Of a stretch of DNA of 19,935 nucleotides, positions 1-6,526 are shown piece by piece. This DNA comes from UBA11373 sp035291545. GTDB lineage: Bacteria; Actinomycetota; Acidimicrobiia; Spongiisociales; UBA11373. How positions within the stretch are numbered: position 1 is the stretch's first letter; every line of letters begins with the position of its first letter. The notes under the pieces are model-generated. The model was not told the DNA's origin, searched no databases, and was given only the letters and a program-made list of their open reading frames with translations. The stretch spans positions 1 to 19,935 of the forward strand of contig DATDRW010000060.1 in assembly GCA_035291545.1 (NCBI GenBank), in the 5' to 3' direction. Both the position numbers and the translations under genes were made by a program.

Positions 1-278
1 TCGGCCTCACCGATGCAGGCGCGGGCGACATCGACGAAGTCGTCCGGCGGTTGTTCCGACGCCTCGATGGCGAAGGCGATGAGTTCCTCCTCGGTGAACC
101 GCTTCTCCAGTTCGTTCAGCGTGCACTCGCAGAACGCCTCACTTTGCGACCCGGTGCAACCCCGCATGTAGGAGTCGCGGACCCCGTCGGAGTATCCACC
201 GGTGCCGTCGTCGTCGCCACAGGCCGCGGCGAGCATTGCCATCGCCAGGACGGCGACCAGCACGGTACGCAGCTTCAT
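1..278 (-). CDS. Putative lipoprotein, C-terminus cut by window edge
   Basis: I do not recognise the family. The reading frame opens at an ATG at 276-278, preceded on the minus strand by a good ribosome binding site (GGAGAAG, about 3 bases upstream). It runs off the left edge after 92 codons. The N-terminus is a short, positively charged and then hydrophobic signal peptide ending in a lipobox (LAAAC). The mature protein should therefore be lipid-anchored outside the membrane. After an acidic GDDDG linker come four cysteines in the visible part (motifs GCTG, FCECT and ARACIG), which suggests a small disulfide-stabilised extracytoplasmic domain. The start codon overlaps by one base the stop of a possible 21-codon membrane peptide ORF just upstream. 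The function is unknown, and the C-terminal part is not visible. Confidence 0.75.
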   Translation of the reverse strand, partial: MKLRTVLVAVLAMAMLAAACGDDDGTGGYSDGVRDSYMRGCTGSQSEAFCECTLNELEKRFTEEELIAFAIEASEQPPDDFVDVARACIGEA

Positions 279-343
279 CACTTCTCCTCGAGGATCCAGA
301 CATACAGGAAGTAAGCAACAACCAACAACACAATGACGATCAC
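278..343 (-). CDS. Possible 21-aa single-span membrane microprotein
   Basis: This is a short candidate frame with a GTG start at 341-343 and TGA at 278-280. The TGA overlaps the ATG of the next lipoprotein gene by one base (TGATG). The peptide is almost entirely hydrophobic (Ile, Val, Leu, Tyr, Phe, Trp) and ends in ILEEK, as expected of a single membrane span with a short charged tail. It fills most of the gap after the SGNH hydrolase gene. Against it: no clear ribosome binding site precedes the GTG, the stretch is T-rich on this strand (which makes hydrophobic codons likely by chance), and 21 open codons are weak evidence. It may simply be leader sequence. Confidence 0.25.
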   Translation of the reverse strand: MIVIVLLVVAYFLYVWILEEK

Positions 344-353
344 GCAGAAAATG

Positions 354-1925
354 CTACCCGAGGGCGTCCACGATCGCCGACGCCAGGATGTCGTAGCCGA
401 TGGCGAGGGGGTGGATGTCGGGGGGGTCGTCGAGCATGTGGGTGGTGGCCGCGGTGGTCCCCTGCATGGGAGTGAAGGCGTCCGCGACCAGGATTTCCCG
501 GTCGCCGGCGATCCTCGCCGCGACCTCGTTGAAGAGGTCCAGCGTCTCGTCGCTGTCCGCTTCGAGGGTGACCGCGGCGCCGAAGCCGAGACTGAACGGG
601 TTGTAGGCGCGCATGAACACGATGGTGGCGTCGGGCGCCGCCGCCCTGATACGGTCGAAGATCTCGGTCATGTTGTCCGCATAGATGGAGAACGCGGCGT
701 CGATGCGCTCGGCGCAGGCGGGTGCGTCCAGGGACTCGCTGCAGTCGGCGGAGCCGAGGTGGCCCAGCAGGTCGTTGGCGCCGATGTCGATCGTGACGTA
801 GCCGACCTCGTTCGCCGCCATGAATGCGATGGCCTGGTCGAGCTGCCCCGATCGGATCAGCGTTCCCGAGGTCTCTCCGGAGACGCCGAAGTTGCGCAGG
901 CCGTACTCGGTCCCGTCCCGGATCTGCAACTGGTTGTGAAGCCGTGACACGTATCCCTCGCGGGGTTGGTCCACGCCCACGTTGGCCGCCAGCGAGTCGC
1001 CCAGGGCGACGTAGAACACCGCTCCGGGGGCGCTGGTGCCGTTCACCACACCCGGACCGAGGCGCTCCGGGGGCGGCTCGACCGACGAGCCGGCCGCAGC
1101 GGCCTGTGCCTCCAGGTCGGCGAGCAGGTCCACCGAGGTGAGCACCTCGCCTCCACCCTGGGTCCCGGTGACGAGCAGCCGGTCGTCGCCGAGGACGATC
1201 GACTGCACGTCGGCCCGGTTCTCCGCAAGGATCGTGTTGAGGTCGGCCACCGATTCGACGAGATCCTCGATGGCGCCGTCGGCGATCGCGGGCACCGTCA
1301 TCGATCCGAAGTCGAGGTCGACGAGTTCGACCTCGACCGCCCCGGCGGAGAGCACCGCCGACACCGCTCCCGATACCTCGAGCTCCCCGCTCTTGAACCG
1401 GCCGACGAATCCGAGCGTTCCCTGGGGTGCTCCGTCGACGATGTCGATCTCCACCCGGGCCAGCGGCGACTCTGCATCCGACAGTCCGTTCTGGATGACC
1501 GCCTCGATCTCCTCTTCCGTGAGTTCGATGCGGAACGAGCCGCTGGCATCGAACGCCTCGATCTTTGACTCCGCCGCGGCCAACGCCGTGGGATCGGCCG
1601 GATCGGCCGGGCCGGCGGTGTCGGTCAGCGCCCGCTGCACCATGAGCGCTTGAACCACCAACCACCAGGCGGTGCCGGCCACGAGGAGGAACAGCAAAGT
1701 GGCGATCCCGCGGGAGACGGCCCGGGACGCCCAAATCATCGCGTAGACCGCGACGCCGAACACGACCGCGGCAGCGGCCACGGCGGCTCCAAGCGACCCG
1801 GTGCGGAGCAGTGTGACCAGCGCCGTCAGCAGTGCACCGATCAGACCGAAGAAGAAGGACGCCGTTCGGGCTCCGGGGTGTGGCTCGATTCGGCGATACA
1901 CGACGGGCGGAGGCGGTGGGTACAT
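354..1925 (-). CDS. Membrane-anchored SGNH/GDSL-type hydrolase with YpmS-like N-terminal region
   Basis: This 523-aa protein has three parts. A proline-rich cytoplasmic start is followed by about three hydrophobic spans (roughly residues 23-40, 45-65 and 72-94). Residues about 125-275 form a domain beginning with FRIELTEEEIEAVIQNGL and ending around LLVTGT; this layout recalls the DUF2140/YpmS family. Residues about 300-523 are an SGNH hydrolase. The hydrolase has block I (ALGDSLAA, nucleophile Ser311), a block II glycine in FGVSGETS, block III GANDL (Asn384) and block V DIHP (His505). The usual catalytic Asp three residues before this His is Pro; the nearest acid is Asp503, two residues before. 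The likely role is an exported esterase or lipase acting on lipids or cell-envelope esters; the substrate is unknown. No strong Shine-Dalgarno site precedes the ATG, and a hairpin lies immediately upstream. Confidence 0.85.
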   Translation of the reverse strand: MYPPPPPVVYRRIEPHPGARTASFFFGLIGALLTALVTLLRTGSLGAAVAAAAVVFGVAVYAMIWASRAVSRGIATLLFLLVAGTAWWLVVQALMVQRALTDTAGPADPADPTALAAAESKIEAFDASGSFRIELTEEEIEAVIQNGLSDAESPLARVEIDIVDGAPQGTLGFVGRFKSGELEVSGAVSAVLSAGAVEVELVDLDFGSMTVPAIADGAIEDLVESVADLNTILAENRADVQSIVLGDDRLLVTGTQGGGEVLTSVDLLADLEAQAAAAGSSVEPPPERLGPGVVNGTSAPGAVFYVALGDSLAANVGVDQPREGYVSRLHNQLQIRDGTEYGLRNFGVSGETSGTLIRSGQLDQAIAFMAANEVGYVTIDIGANDLLGHLGSADCSESLDAPACAERIDAAFSIYADNMTEIFDRIRAAAPDATIVFMRAYNPFSLGFGAAVTLEADSDETLDLFNEVAARIAGDREILVADAFTPMQGTTAATTHMLDDPPDIHPLAIGYDILASAIVDALG

Positions 1926-1928
1926 GAG

Positions 1929-1957
1929 AAGGGGCCGGGCTTGCGGCCCGACCCCTT
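1929..1957 (-). terminator. Intergenic hairpin between two minus-strand genes
   Basis: The arm AAGGGG (1929-1934) pairs with CCCCTT (1952-1957), and CGGGC (1936-1940) pairs with GCCCG (1946-1950). There is one C/A mismatch between the two stems and a 5-base loop. The 11-bp stem lies after the stop of the small membrane protein gene and ends 3 bases before the start codon of the SGNH hydrolase. No T-run follows it, so it may act as a weak terminator, a processing site or a structure that limits translation of the downstream gene. Confidence 0.4.
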
Positions 1958-1982
1958 CGACTCTACCGACCGATGCCCGCGG

Positions 1983-2231
1983 TCACGCGGGTTCCGGCGC
2001 CGCCGGAGGCGATCCTCCCGGTGCGGAGCCCTTCGGCTTCTTCGGCGGGGCGAACAGCCCCCACAGCATGCCGATCACCGCGGCCGCCGCGGTGGCGACG
2101 ATCAGCGTCGGAATCGACAGCGGGACGACACTCAGCACCATGAGCAACAGGCCCACCCCGGCGCCGGTGATCAGGCCCCAGATGAAGCCCCGGATCGGAT
2201 GTCTCTTCAGTGTGGTCTCTGCCATCGTCAT
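1983..2231 (-). CDS. Small two-span membrane protein
   Basis: This is an 82-aa protein of unknown function. A short basic N-terminus (MTMAETTLKRHPIRG) leads into two closely spaced hydrophobic segments, about residues 16-37 and 41-61. The tail is Pro/Ala/Lys-rich and probably cytoplasmic (PPKKPKG then Ala/Pro repeats). I chose the ATG at 2229-2231 because it forms an ATGA overlap with the stop codon of the upstream secreted-protein gene and has GGAGAGAGGG just before it. A second ATG at 2223-2225 (MAETT) is almost as good. The overlap implies translational coupling with the upstream gene, so the two products probably work in the same place at the membrane. No catalytic motif is visible. Confidence 0.7.
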   Translation of the reverse strand: MTMAETTLKRHPIRGFIWGLITGAGVGLLLMVLSVVPLSIPTLIVATAAAAVIGMLWGLFAPPKKPKGSAPGGSPPAAPEPA

Positions 2232-3070
2232 CCCTCTCTCCACGACAGCGCCGGTCGGGCGTTGAACAGGACACCGGTGAATCCGGCCGCCGCCAGAAGC
2301 ATCGCCAGGATGCCCGGCGGGGTCAGCAGCGGGTTCGGTCCGACGAATTTCACCCACCCCTCACCAACGCAGTTGGGCTCGGGATAGGTGGCCATTTCGG
2401 GGAGTTCGGTCGCACCCCACCCGTCCACCCACGCGCCCTTGGCCTTGAGCAGGGCGGTGAACTCGAAGGGGAGCAGGTCACCGAAGTCGACGGCTCCGGC
2501 GTTGCGGTTCTTGTCCCGGGGATTGGGATCGCCACCGTCGTCCTTGAACACACCCTCGGCCTTGAGGAACCAGCGGTGGTCGTGGAACGTCGCCGGGATG
2601 CTCGAGCCGTAGTAGACCAGGGTCCCCCCGGTGTCGACGAGCAGCGGGTTGTCCCGGGTCATCTTCTGGTGGCCGTAGATGTCGTACAGCGGTTCGTCCC
2701 CGCCCCGGTCGAACATGGCATCGACCGACAATCCGTCGGCGTCGTAGGTGATGACGACCCCCTTACAGGGGCCGGTCAGGCTGGAACCCGTGTCGCTCTG
2801 GTCGAAGTTCCCGGTCACGGCGGCGAGGAAGCCGTCCTCAGTGACCTCGCCCACTTTGTCGTCCCAGATTCCGGCGACACCCTCGGGTGGCAGTTCGCCG
2901 ATGTCGGGGATGCCGTCGCCGTTGATATCGCTGAAGTCGGCCCGGAATTGCTCGGGAATGAACTCCATCAGGTCCACTACCGGCTCCTCGGCGTCCTGGG
3001 CGAATGCTTGCGGCACCGCCACCAGCATCACCACCCCGAGCGCGAGGAGCAGGTTGCGCGATCGTCGCAT
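2228..3070 (-). CDS. Secreted protein with EF-hand-like loop and C-terminal membrane anchor
   Basis: This is a 280-aa protein of unrecognised family. The start at 3070 follows GGGGGA at 7 bases and gives a typical signal peptide (MRRSRN, a hydrophobic core, then PQAFAQ as the likely cleavage site). Near residue 49 is an Asp/Asn-rich loop, DINGDGIPDIGE, like the calcium loops of dockerin and thrombospondin type 3 repeats. The rest is an Asp- and Gly-rich globular domain with single cysteines in GPCKG and EPNCVG that could form one disulfide. Near the C-terminus the segment GILAMLLAAAGFTGVLF is hydrophobic and is followed by basic residues, consistent with a membrane anchor. Its stop overlaps the next gene (ATGA), so the two are probably co-translated. 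An ATG at 3085 is an alternative start but has poorer spacing. Confidence 0.75.
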   Translation of the reverse strand: MRRSRNLLLALGVVMLVAVPQAFAQDAEEPVVDLMEFIPEQFRADFSDINGDGIPDIGELPPEGVAGIWDDKVGEVTEDGFLAAVTGNFDQSDTGSSLTGPCKGVVITYDADGLSVDAMFDRGGDEPLYDIYGHQKMTRDNPLLVDTGGTLVYYGSSIPATFHDHRWFLKAEGVFKDDGGDPNPRDKNRNAGAVDFGDLLPFEFTALLKAKGAWVDGWGATELPEMATYPEPNCVGEGWVKFVGPNPLLTPPGILAMLLAAAGFTGVLFNARPALSWREG

Positions 3071-3113
3071 TGCTACGTCCCCCATGGTTGGATGGCGGGA
3101 GGCTACCGCAACG

Positions 3114-3290
3114 CTACGGCTGGTGTTCGTTGTCCTCGTCGTCCTCGACCACGACGTCCATGCGGTGCCCGCAGTCCTCACACAGGTATGCCACTACGTC
3201 GCCGGCGGTGAAGTCCTCGTCGGGAGGCGGGTAACCCACCCGATGTGCGGTTCCCGAACACTCCGTGCAGGTGATGGTGTCGGCCGTCAT
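3114..3290 (-). CDS. Small zinc-ribbon protein
   Basis: This is a 58-aa protein with two CxxC knuckles (Cys8/Cys11 in CTEC and Cys37/Cys40 in CEDC), the classical four-cysteine layout of a zinc ribbon. Its tail is strongly acidic (VVVEDDEDNEH). It could bind a protein or nucleic acid, but no specific family is recognisable. I chose the ATG at 3288-3290 because it starts just before the first knuckle and lies 6 bases after a TACCCT box, as for several other genes here that appear leaderless. No Shine-Dalgarno sequence is present. A longer frame upstream to 3347 would add low-complexity basic residues and is less likely. Confidence 0.6.
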   Translation of the reverse strand: MTADTITCTECSGTAHRVGYPPPDEDFTAGDVVAYLCEDCGHRMDVVVEDDEDNEHQP

Positions 3291-3296
3291 GTTCGG

Positions 3297-3302
3297 AGGG
3301 TA
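3297..3302 (-). promoter_or_regulatory. Putative -10 box (TACCCT) of a leaderless zinc-ribbon gene
   Basis: TACCCT on the minus strand ends 6 bases before the ATG at 3290. This matches the TANNNT pattern of actinobacterial -10 elements at the distance expected if transcription starts at or next to the start codon. The same hexamer is found before the genes at 4475, 7860, 10097 and 14539. No convincing -35 box is seen. Confidence 0.4.
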
Positions 3303-3364
3303 CTTCGAGGGTCGGCCCTGCGGAGCCCGGCGAAGGGCGAGAGGCAACGGCGGTGCTGCATGCC

Positions 3365-3385
3365 GGTGCCTGGTGCCTGCTGTCT
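3365..3385 (+). repeat. Heptanucleotide tandem repeat (GGTGCCT)
   Basis: Two perfect copies of GGTGCCT (3365-3371 and 3372-3378) are followed by a degenerate third (GCTGTCT) directly before the 3' end of the cytochrome c gene. The unit length is the same 7 bp as in four other intergenic spots of this window, although the sequence differs. Confidence 0.55.
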
Positions 3386-3390
3386 GTGCG

Positions 3391-3771
3391 TCAGCCGTTG
3401 ATGGTGCGCACGTAGGCGATGACGTCGATGAGGTCGGAGTCGGTCAGCGAAGGGCTTCCGCCCCGGGGCGGCATGAGGACTCCCGTGGTGTTGAGGGGGT
3501 CGTCCGCAGCCCTTCCGATGTCGAGGAACGCCAGCAGCTCGGTGTCCGTGAGGCCGGCGGCGAACTCGGAGGTGGTCAGCGGCTTGCCGAGACCTTCCAC
3601 CCCGATCCCGCCGGGGCCGTGGCAGGCGATGCAGGTGCCGTTGAAGATCTCCCGACCGCGAGCCGCATCGCCGGTCCCGGTGGCGATCGTCGTGGTGGTC
3701 TCCTCGCTTTCGGAGCCGCCGCCGCAGGCCGCGACGGCCAACGCCAGGAGGACGATCGTCACGCGTCGCAT
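3391..3771 (-). CDS. Lipoprotein class I cytochrome c
   Basis: This 126-aa protein carries one covalently bound haem c. It has a lipoprotein signal with lipobox LAVAAC (lipidated Cys16), a flexible Ser/Glu/Thr-rich linker (residues 17-34), the haem motif CIACH (Cys47, Cys50, His51) and a likely axial methionine, Met100, in VLMPPRGG. It ends with a typical C-terminal helix. It should sit on the outer face of the cytoplasmic membrane and shuttle electrons. The start at 3771 has a strong ribosome binding site (GGGAG, 6 bases). It lies 71 bp downstream of an Rrf2 regulator gene on the same strand, so redox or nitric-oxide control is plausible. The electron partner is not in this window. Confidence 0.9.
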   Translation of the reverse strand: MRRVTIVLLALAVAACGGGSESEETTTTIATGTGDAARGREIFNGTCIACHGPGGIGVEGLGKPLTTSEFAAGLTDTELLAFLDIGRAADDPLNTTGVLMPPRGGSPSLTDSDLIDVIAYVRTING

Positions 3772-3799
3772 GTGTCTCCCTTGATCATGGGTTGAATAT

Positions 3800-3819
3800 G
3801 GCGCCCCGACGGGAGCGCC
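3800..3819 (-). other. GC-rich hairpin between the Rrf2 and cytochrome c genes
   Basis: The 20-base segment folds into an 8-bp stem (GGCGC and CCC arms closing a CGTC loop, with one G-T pair). It lies in the 71-bp gap between the regulator's stop and the cytochrome start. It could be a partial terminator, an mRNA stability element or part of an operator; nothing further in the sequence decides this. Confidence 0.35.
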
Positions 3820-3842
3820 GTTCATCTCGTGTAGACGGAATA

Positions 3843-4253
3843 TCATCCCACGGCGCGAGACCGGTCGATCGCCGGTGCCGCTGCCAACTCCCTCTGGAGG
3901 GCAGAGCGCGCTTTCTGCCAGGCGCGGTGTACGGAGCACGAAGCATCCTCGGTGCAGGGACCGCCGGTGACCACACAGCGTCCCTCGTCGGCCCGGCTCT
4001 CGACGATCGAGATCAGGTCCCACAGCGTGGCCGATCCGGGGGCGCGGGTGATCAGGTATCCCCCGGTCGGTCCCGGCTCCGACACCACCCATCCCGCCTC
4101 GACCAGGGGTCGCATCACCTGGGGGAGGTAGTGACGGGTCGTGCCGACTTCCGCAGCGAGATCGGAACCCTTCCGGATCGTGTCCGGCGCAGCGGCGAGA
4201 ACCCCGAGGGCCCGCCGGGCGAACTCCGTTCGGTTGGACAACTCGAGCCGCAT
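3843..4253 (-). CDS. Rrf2-family transcriptional regulator, probable Fe-S sensor
   Basis: This 136-aa protein has the usual length and layout of the Rrf2 family (IscR, NsrR, RirA). It has an N-terminal winged helix-turn-helix (residues about 10-70, with GSDLAAEVGTTRHYLPQVMRPL as helix-turn-helix and recognition helix, then the wing GPTGGYLITR). A dimerisation helix follows (about 77-90), then three cysteines: Cys93, Cys100 and Cys106. The spacing C-x6-C-x5-C is close to that of cluster-binding members, so it probably holds an iron-sulfur cluster and senses redox state, NO or iron. I chose the ATG at 4253 because family members start with MRL. GAGGA lies about 11 bases upstream. The cytochrome c gene follows on the same strand. 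Confidence 0.85.
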   Translation of the reverse strand: MRLELSNRTEFARRALGVLAAAPDTIRKGSDLAAEVGTTRHYLPQVMRPLVEAGWVVSEPGPTGGYLITRAPGSATLWDLISIVESRADEGRCVVTGGPCTEDASCSVHRAWQKARSALQRELAAAPAIDRSRAVG

Positions 4254-4459
4254 CGTGTGTCGGTCCTCGACTCGACGCCTGAGTGAATTCACGCACGAGC
4301 GAGGTCACCCGGCCAGGGTCGAACGGCCCGCATGCACTCGCCGAACGCGGTGCGCTCCGGCGCCGACCGGCAGCGCGAGATGGCGTTGCGTCTGTTCGGC
4401 GCCTGGATCGCGAGGTGGTTGCCTCGGGCTGATCCGGGTTTGCAGTCCCCGATCCTGAG

Positions 4460-4465
4460 TACCCT
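4460..4465 (+). promoter_or_regulatory. Putative -10 box (TACCCT) of the triple-repeat lipoprotein gene
   Basis: TACCCT ends 9 bases before the ATG at 4475, where no Shine-Dalgarno sequence is visible. TTGCAG (4440-4445) could be a poor -35 at a short 14-base spacing. The box fits the shared pattern described for the other leaderless-looking genes. Confidence 0.4.
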
Positions 4466-4474
4466 CCCCGAGCG

Positions 4475-5629
4475 ATGTTCCGCCGGCTATCCCCGCTCGC
4501 CGCCCTGCTGCTGCTCGCCGCGGCGTGCGCCTACGAGTCGTCGGGTACCACGACGACGAGCGTCGCCCTCATCGAAGACGAGCCGATCGCCACGGGGCCG
4601 GCAGACATCGTCGCCGAGGATCAGCGGTCCGAGGGTTCCTCGGTGCTCATCGATTCGCTGTCGCTTCCGGCGGCGGGATGGGTGGTGGCGAGGGCCGACA
4701 ACGACGGCTCGCCGGGCGAGGTCATCGGGATCAGCGAGCTCTTGTCCAAGGGGGTGATTTCCGCGGTACCGGTTTCGTTCCTGGTCCCGATCGCCGAAAC
4801 GACCACCGTCCACCTCACGATCCACATCGACGTCGACGGCGACGGAGAGTTTCGCTACGAGCCGCCCGACTCGTTCATCGACGAGATCGCCACCGAGGCC
4901 AGCGGGGAGCCGGCAACCACCACCGTGACGATCACTCTGCTCCCGCCGTTGGGGCCGGCGGAGGCGTTGCTCGAAGAGCAGGTGACCGACGGCACCAGCC
5001 TGGTCGTCGCCGGTGGGCTGCTCCCCGCCCCCGGATTCATCGCCGTGCAGCAAAACGAGGGCGGTGAACCGGGGGCCGTGCTGGCGGTGAGCGGGCTGTT
5101 CCTTGCCGGCGAGGTCGGGGAGCTCACCCTGGCGCTGGAACCACCTCTCCCGATCACAGGACTCGCATTCGCGGTGGCTTGGGTCGACCGCGACGAGGAC
5201 GGCGAATTCACTCCGGGCCCCGACGGCGATGAGATAGCCGTCCGCGACGACGGATCGCTTGCCGCCACCGGCGTCGTGGTCACCGTGCTCCGGCGGGAAC
5301 CCGCGGTGCTCGTCGTCGCCGATCAGGAGACCGCCGGCGAGACCTTCCTCGTTGGCTCAGCCGAGGTTCCGGCGGCGGGGTTCATCGAGATCCTCTCCAA
5401 CGCCTCCGGCGCGCCGGGAATCCGTCTGGCGGTGGCGCCGGTCGACCCGGGAACGGCCGACGACCTCGAGGTGGCCCTCCCCGACGGCGTGACCACCGGA
5501 GCCACGCTGTGGCTGCGCCTGTGGATCGACTTCGACCAAGACGGGGTTCTATCCGCAGGGGACCTGCGGGCGCTCATCGAGGTCGGCGGAGATCCGGTCG
5601 AGACCTCGTTCGTCGTCACGATCTCCTAG
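4475..5629 (+). CDS. Lipoprotein with three tandem DUF7282-like domains
   Basis: This 384-aa protein has a lipoprotein signal (lipobox LLAAAC, Cys18) and a Ser/Thr-rich linker, then three copies of a domain of about 115 residues. Each copy has a proline-alanine turn (PAAGW at 65-69, PAPGF at 184-188, PAAGF at 299-303), a Gly-Xaa-Pro-Gly stretch, a beta-rich segment and an Asp-rich loop that could bind calcium (DVDGDGEF, DRDEDGEF, DFDQDGVL). The pattern resembles DUF7282 domains of archaeal and bacterial surface proteins; that assignment is from memory. It is probably an extracellular binding or structural protein. It has its own promoter, diverges from the Rrf2 gene and converges on the HMG-CoA-lyase-like gene with a 12-bp gap. 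Confidence 0.8.
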   Translation: MFRRLSPLAALLLLAAACAYESSGTTTTSVALIEDEPIATGPADIVAEDQRSEGSSVLIDSLSLPAAGWVVARADNDGSPGEVIGISELLSKGVISAVPVSFLVPIAETTTVHLTIHIDVDGDGEFRYEPPDSFIDEIATEASGEPATTTVTITLLPPLGPAEALLEEQVTDGTSLVVAGGLLPAPGFIAVQQNEGGEPGAVLAVSGLFLAGEVGELTLALEPPLPITGLAFAVAWVDRDEDGEFTPGPDGDEIAVRDDGSLAATGVVVTVLRREPAVLVVADQETAGETFLVGSAEVPAAGFIEILSNASGAPGIRLAVAPVDPGTADDLEVALPDGVTTGATLWLRLWIDFDQDGVLSAGDLRALIEVGGDPVETSFVVTIS

Positions 5630-5641
5630 CCCGTTCGGGGA

Positions 5642-6526
5642 TCACCCGGGACGGGCCACCCTTCCCAGCATCGCCGGTGCGCGGTCGTGGCCCAGGGCGC
5701 CGGCCAGCCACGTGCCGGTTTCGGCGGCAAGCCACGGGTCGATCGAGGTCGGGATCCCCATGTCGCGGAGCAGGGCGGTGAGGTCCTCGGTGGCGACGTT
5801 GCCCCCGGCACCGGGGGAGAACGGGCTGCCGCCGAACCCCCCCACCGAGGCGTCGAGTGCCCCCACCCCCGACCGCACCGCCGCTACCGCATTGGCGTAG
5901 CCGGCATTGCGGGTGTTGTGGAAGTGGCAGCGCACTCCCACCTTGCCGACGGCCGCGATCACCGCAGGCACGAGGCGCTCGACGGCAACGGGGTTGCCGG
6001 CCCCGATCGTGTCGCCGAGGGCGATTTCGTCGGCCCCCGCCGCCGCGAATACGGCGGCCATGTCGGCGACGTGGCCCGGGGGCACCGCGCCGTCGACCGG
6101 GTCGCCGAAGGCGACCGCGATCGTGACCGAGACCCGGCGTCCCGCCGTCTTCGCCCGGGCGACGAGCGCTGCGGCCTCAGCGTTGCGCTCCGCGGCCGGG
6201 GCATCGCTGTTCTTCAGCGAGTAGCCGTCGGCGGCGTACGCCACGCAGTTGATCTCGTCCAGGTCGCAGCCCAGAGCCCGATCCAGCCCGCGCTCGTTGA
6301 GCACGAGGCCGATCGCCGAGAACGAGCGCTCCGTCAGGGTGGCGCAGATCTCCTCGGCGCCTGCCATCTGCGGGACGTGGCGCGGGTGGGCAAAGGAGAC
6401 CGTTTCGATGCGGCCGGCTCCGGCACGCTCCATCCGTCTGATCAGCTCGATCCGGGTTTCCACCGAGAGGACGACGACCTCGTTCTGCAGGCCGTCGCGG
6501 GGACCGACCTCGACGATCTCGATCAG
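5642..6526 (-). CDS. HMG-CoA lyase family protein (catalytic Cys replaced by Ser)
   Basis: This protein of about 294 aa belongs to the DRE-TIM barrel HMG-CoA lyase family, which cleaves 3-hydroxy-3-methylglutaryl-CoA to acetyl-CoA and acetoacetate (leucine degradation). Visible motifs are VGPRDGLQNE with Arg10 and Asp11, the metal-binding HFHNTRN (His201, His203), and the active-site loop GGSPFSPGAGGN ending in Asn243. In characterised lyases this loop starts GGC; here the cysteine is Ser234, at the aligned distance from both His201 and Asn243. No ATG, GTG or TTG lies near the conserved N-terminus. The best start is CTG at 6524-6526, overlapping the HPPD stop (CTGA). It is cotranscribed with hpd. 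It could be an active lyase, a variant with altered chemistry, or a different acyl-CoA lyase. Confidence 0.85.
   Translation of the reverse strand: MIEIVEVGPRDGLQNEVVVLSVETRIELIRRMERAGAGRIETVSFAHPRHVPQMAGAEEICATLTERSFSAIGLVLNERGLDRALGCDLDEINCVAYAADGYSLKNSDAPAAERNAEAAALVARAKTAGRRVSVTIAVAFGDPVDGAVPPGHVADMAAVFAAAGADEIALGDTIGAGNPVAVERLVPAVIAAVGKVGVRCHFHNTRNAGYANAVAAVRSGVGALDASVGGFGGSPFSPGAGGNVATEDLTALLRDMGIPTSIDPWLAAETGTWLAGALGHDRAPAMLGRVARPG

Noticed and set aside
333..947. Long open frames on the plus strand opposite the SGNH hydrolase gene, and similar frames opposite other genes.
   Set aside because: They arise from the high third-position GC of the real genes. Their translations are Arg/Gly/Val-rich without motifs or credible starts.
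5630..5640. A terminator hairpin between the convergent lipoprotein and HMG-CoA-lyase genes (CCC, GTTCG loop, GGG).
   Set aside because: The stem is only three pairs, too weak to call.
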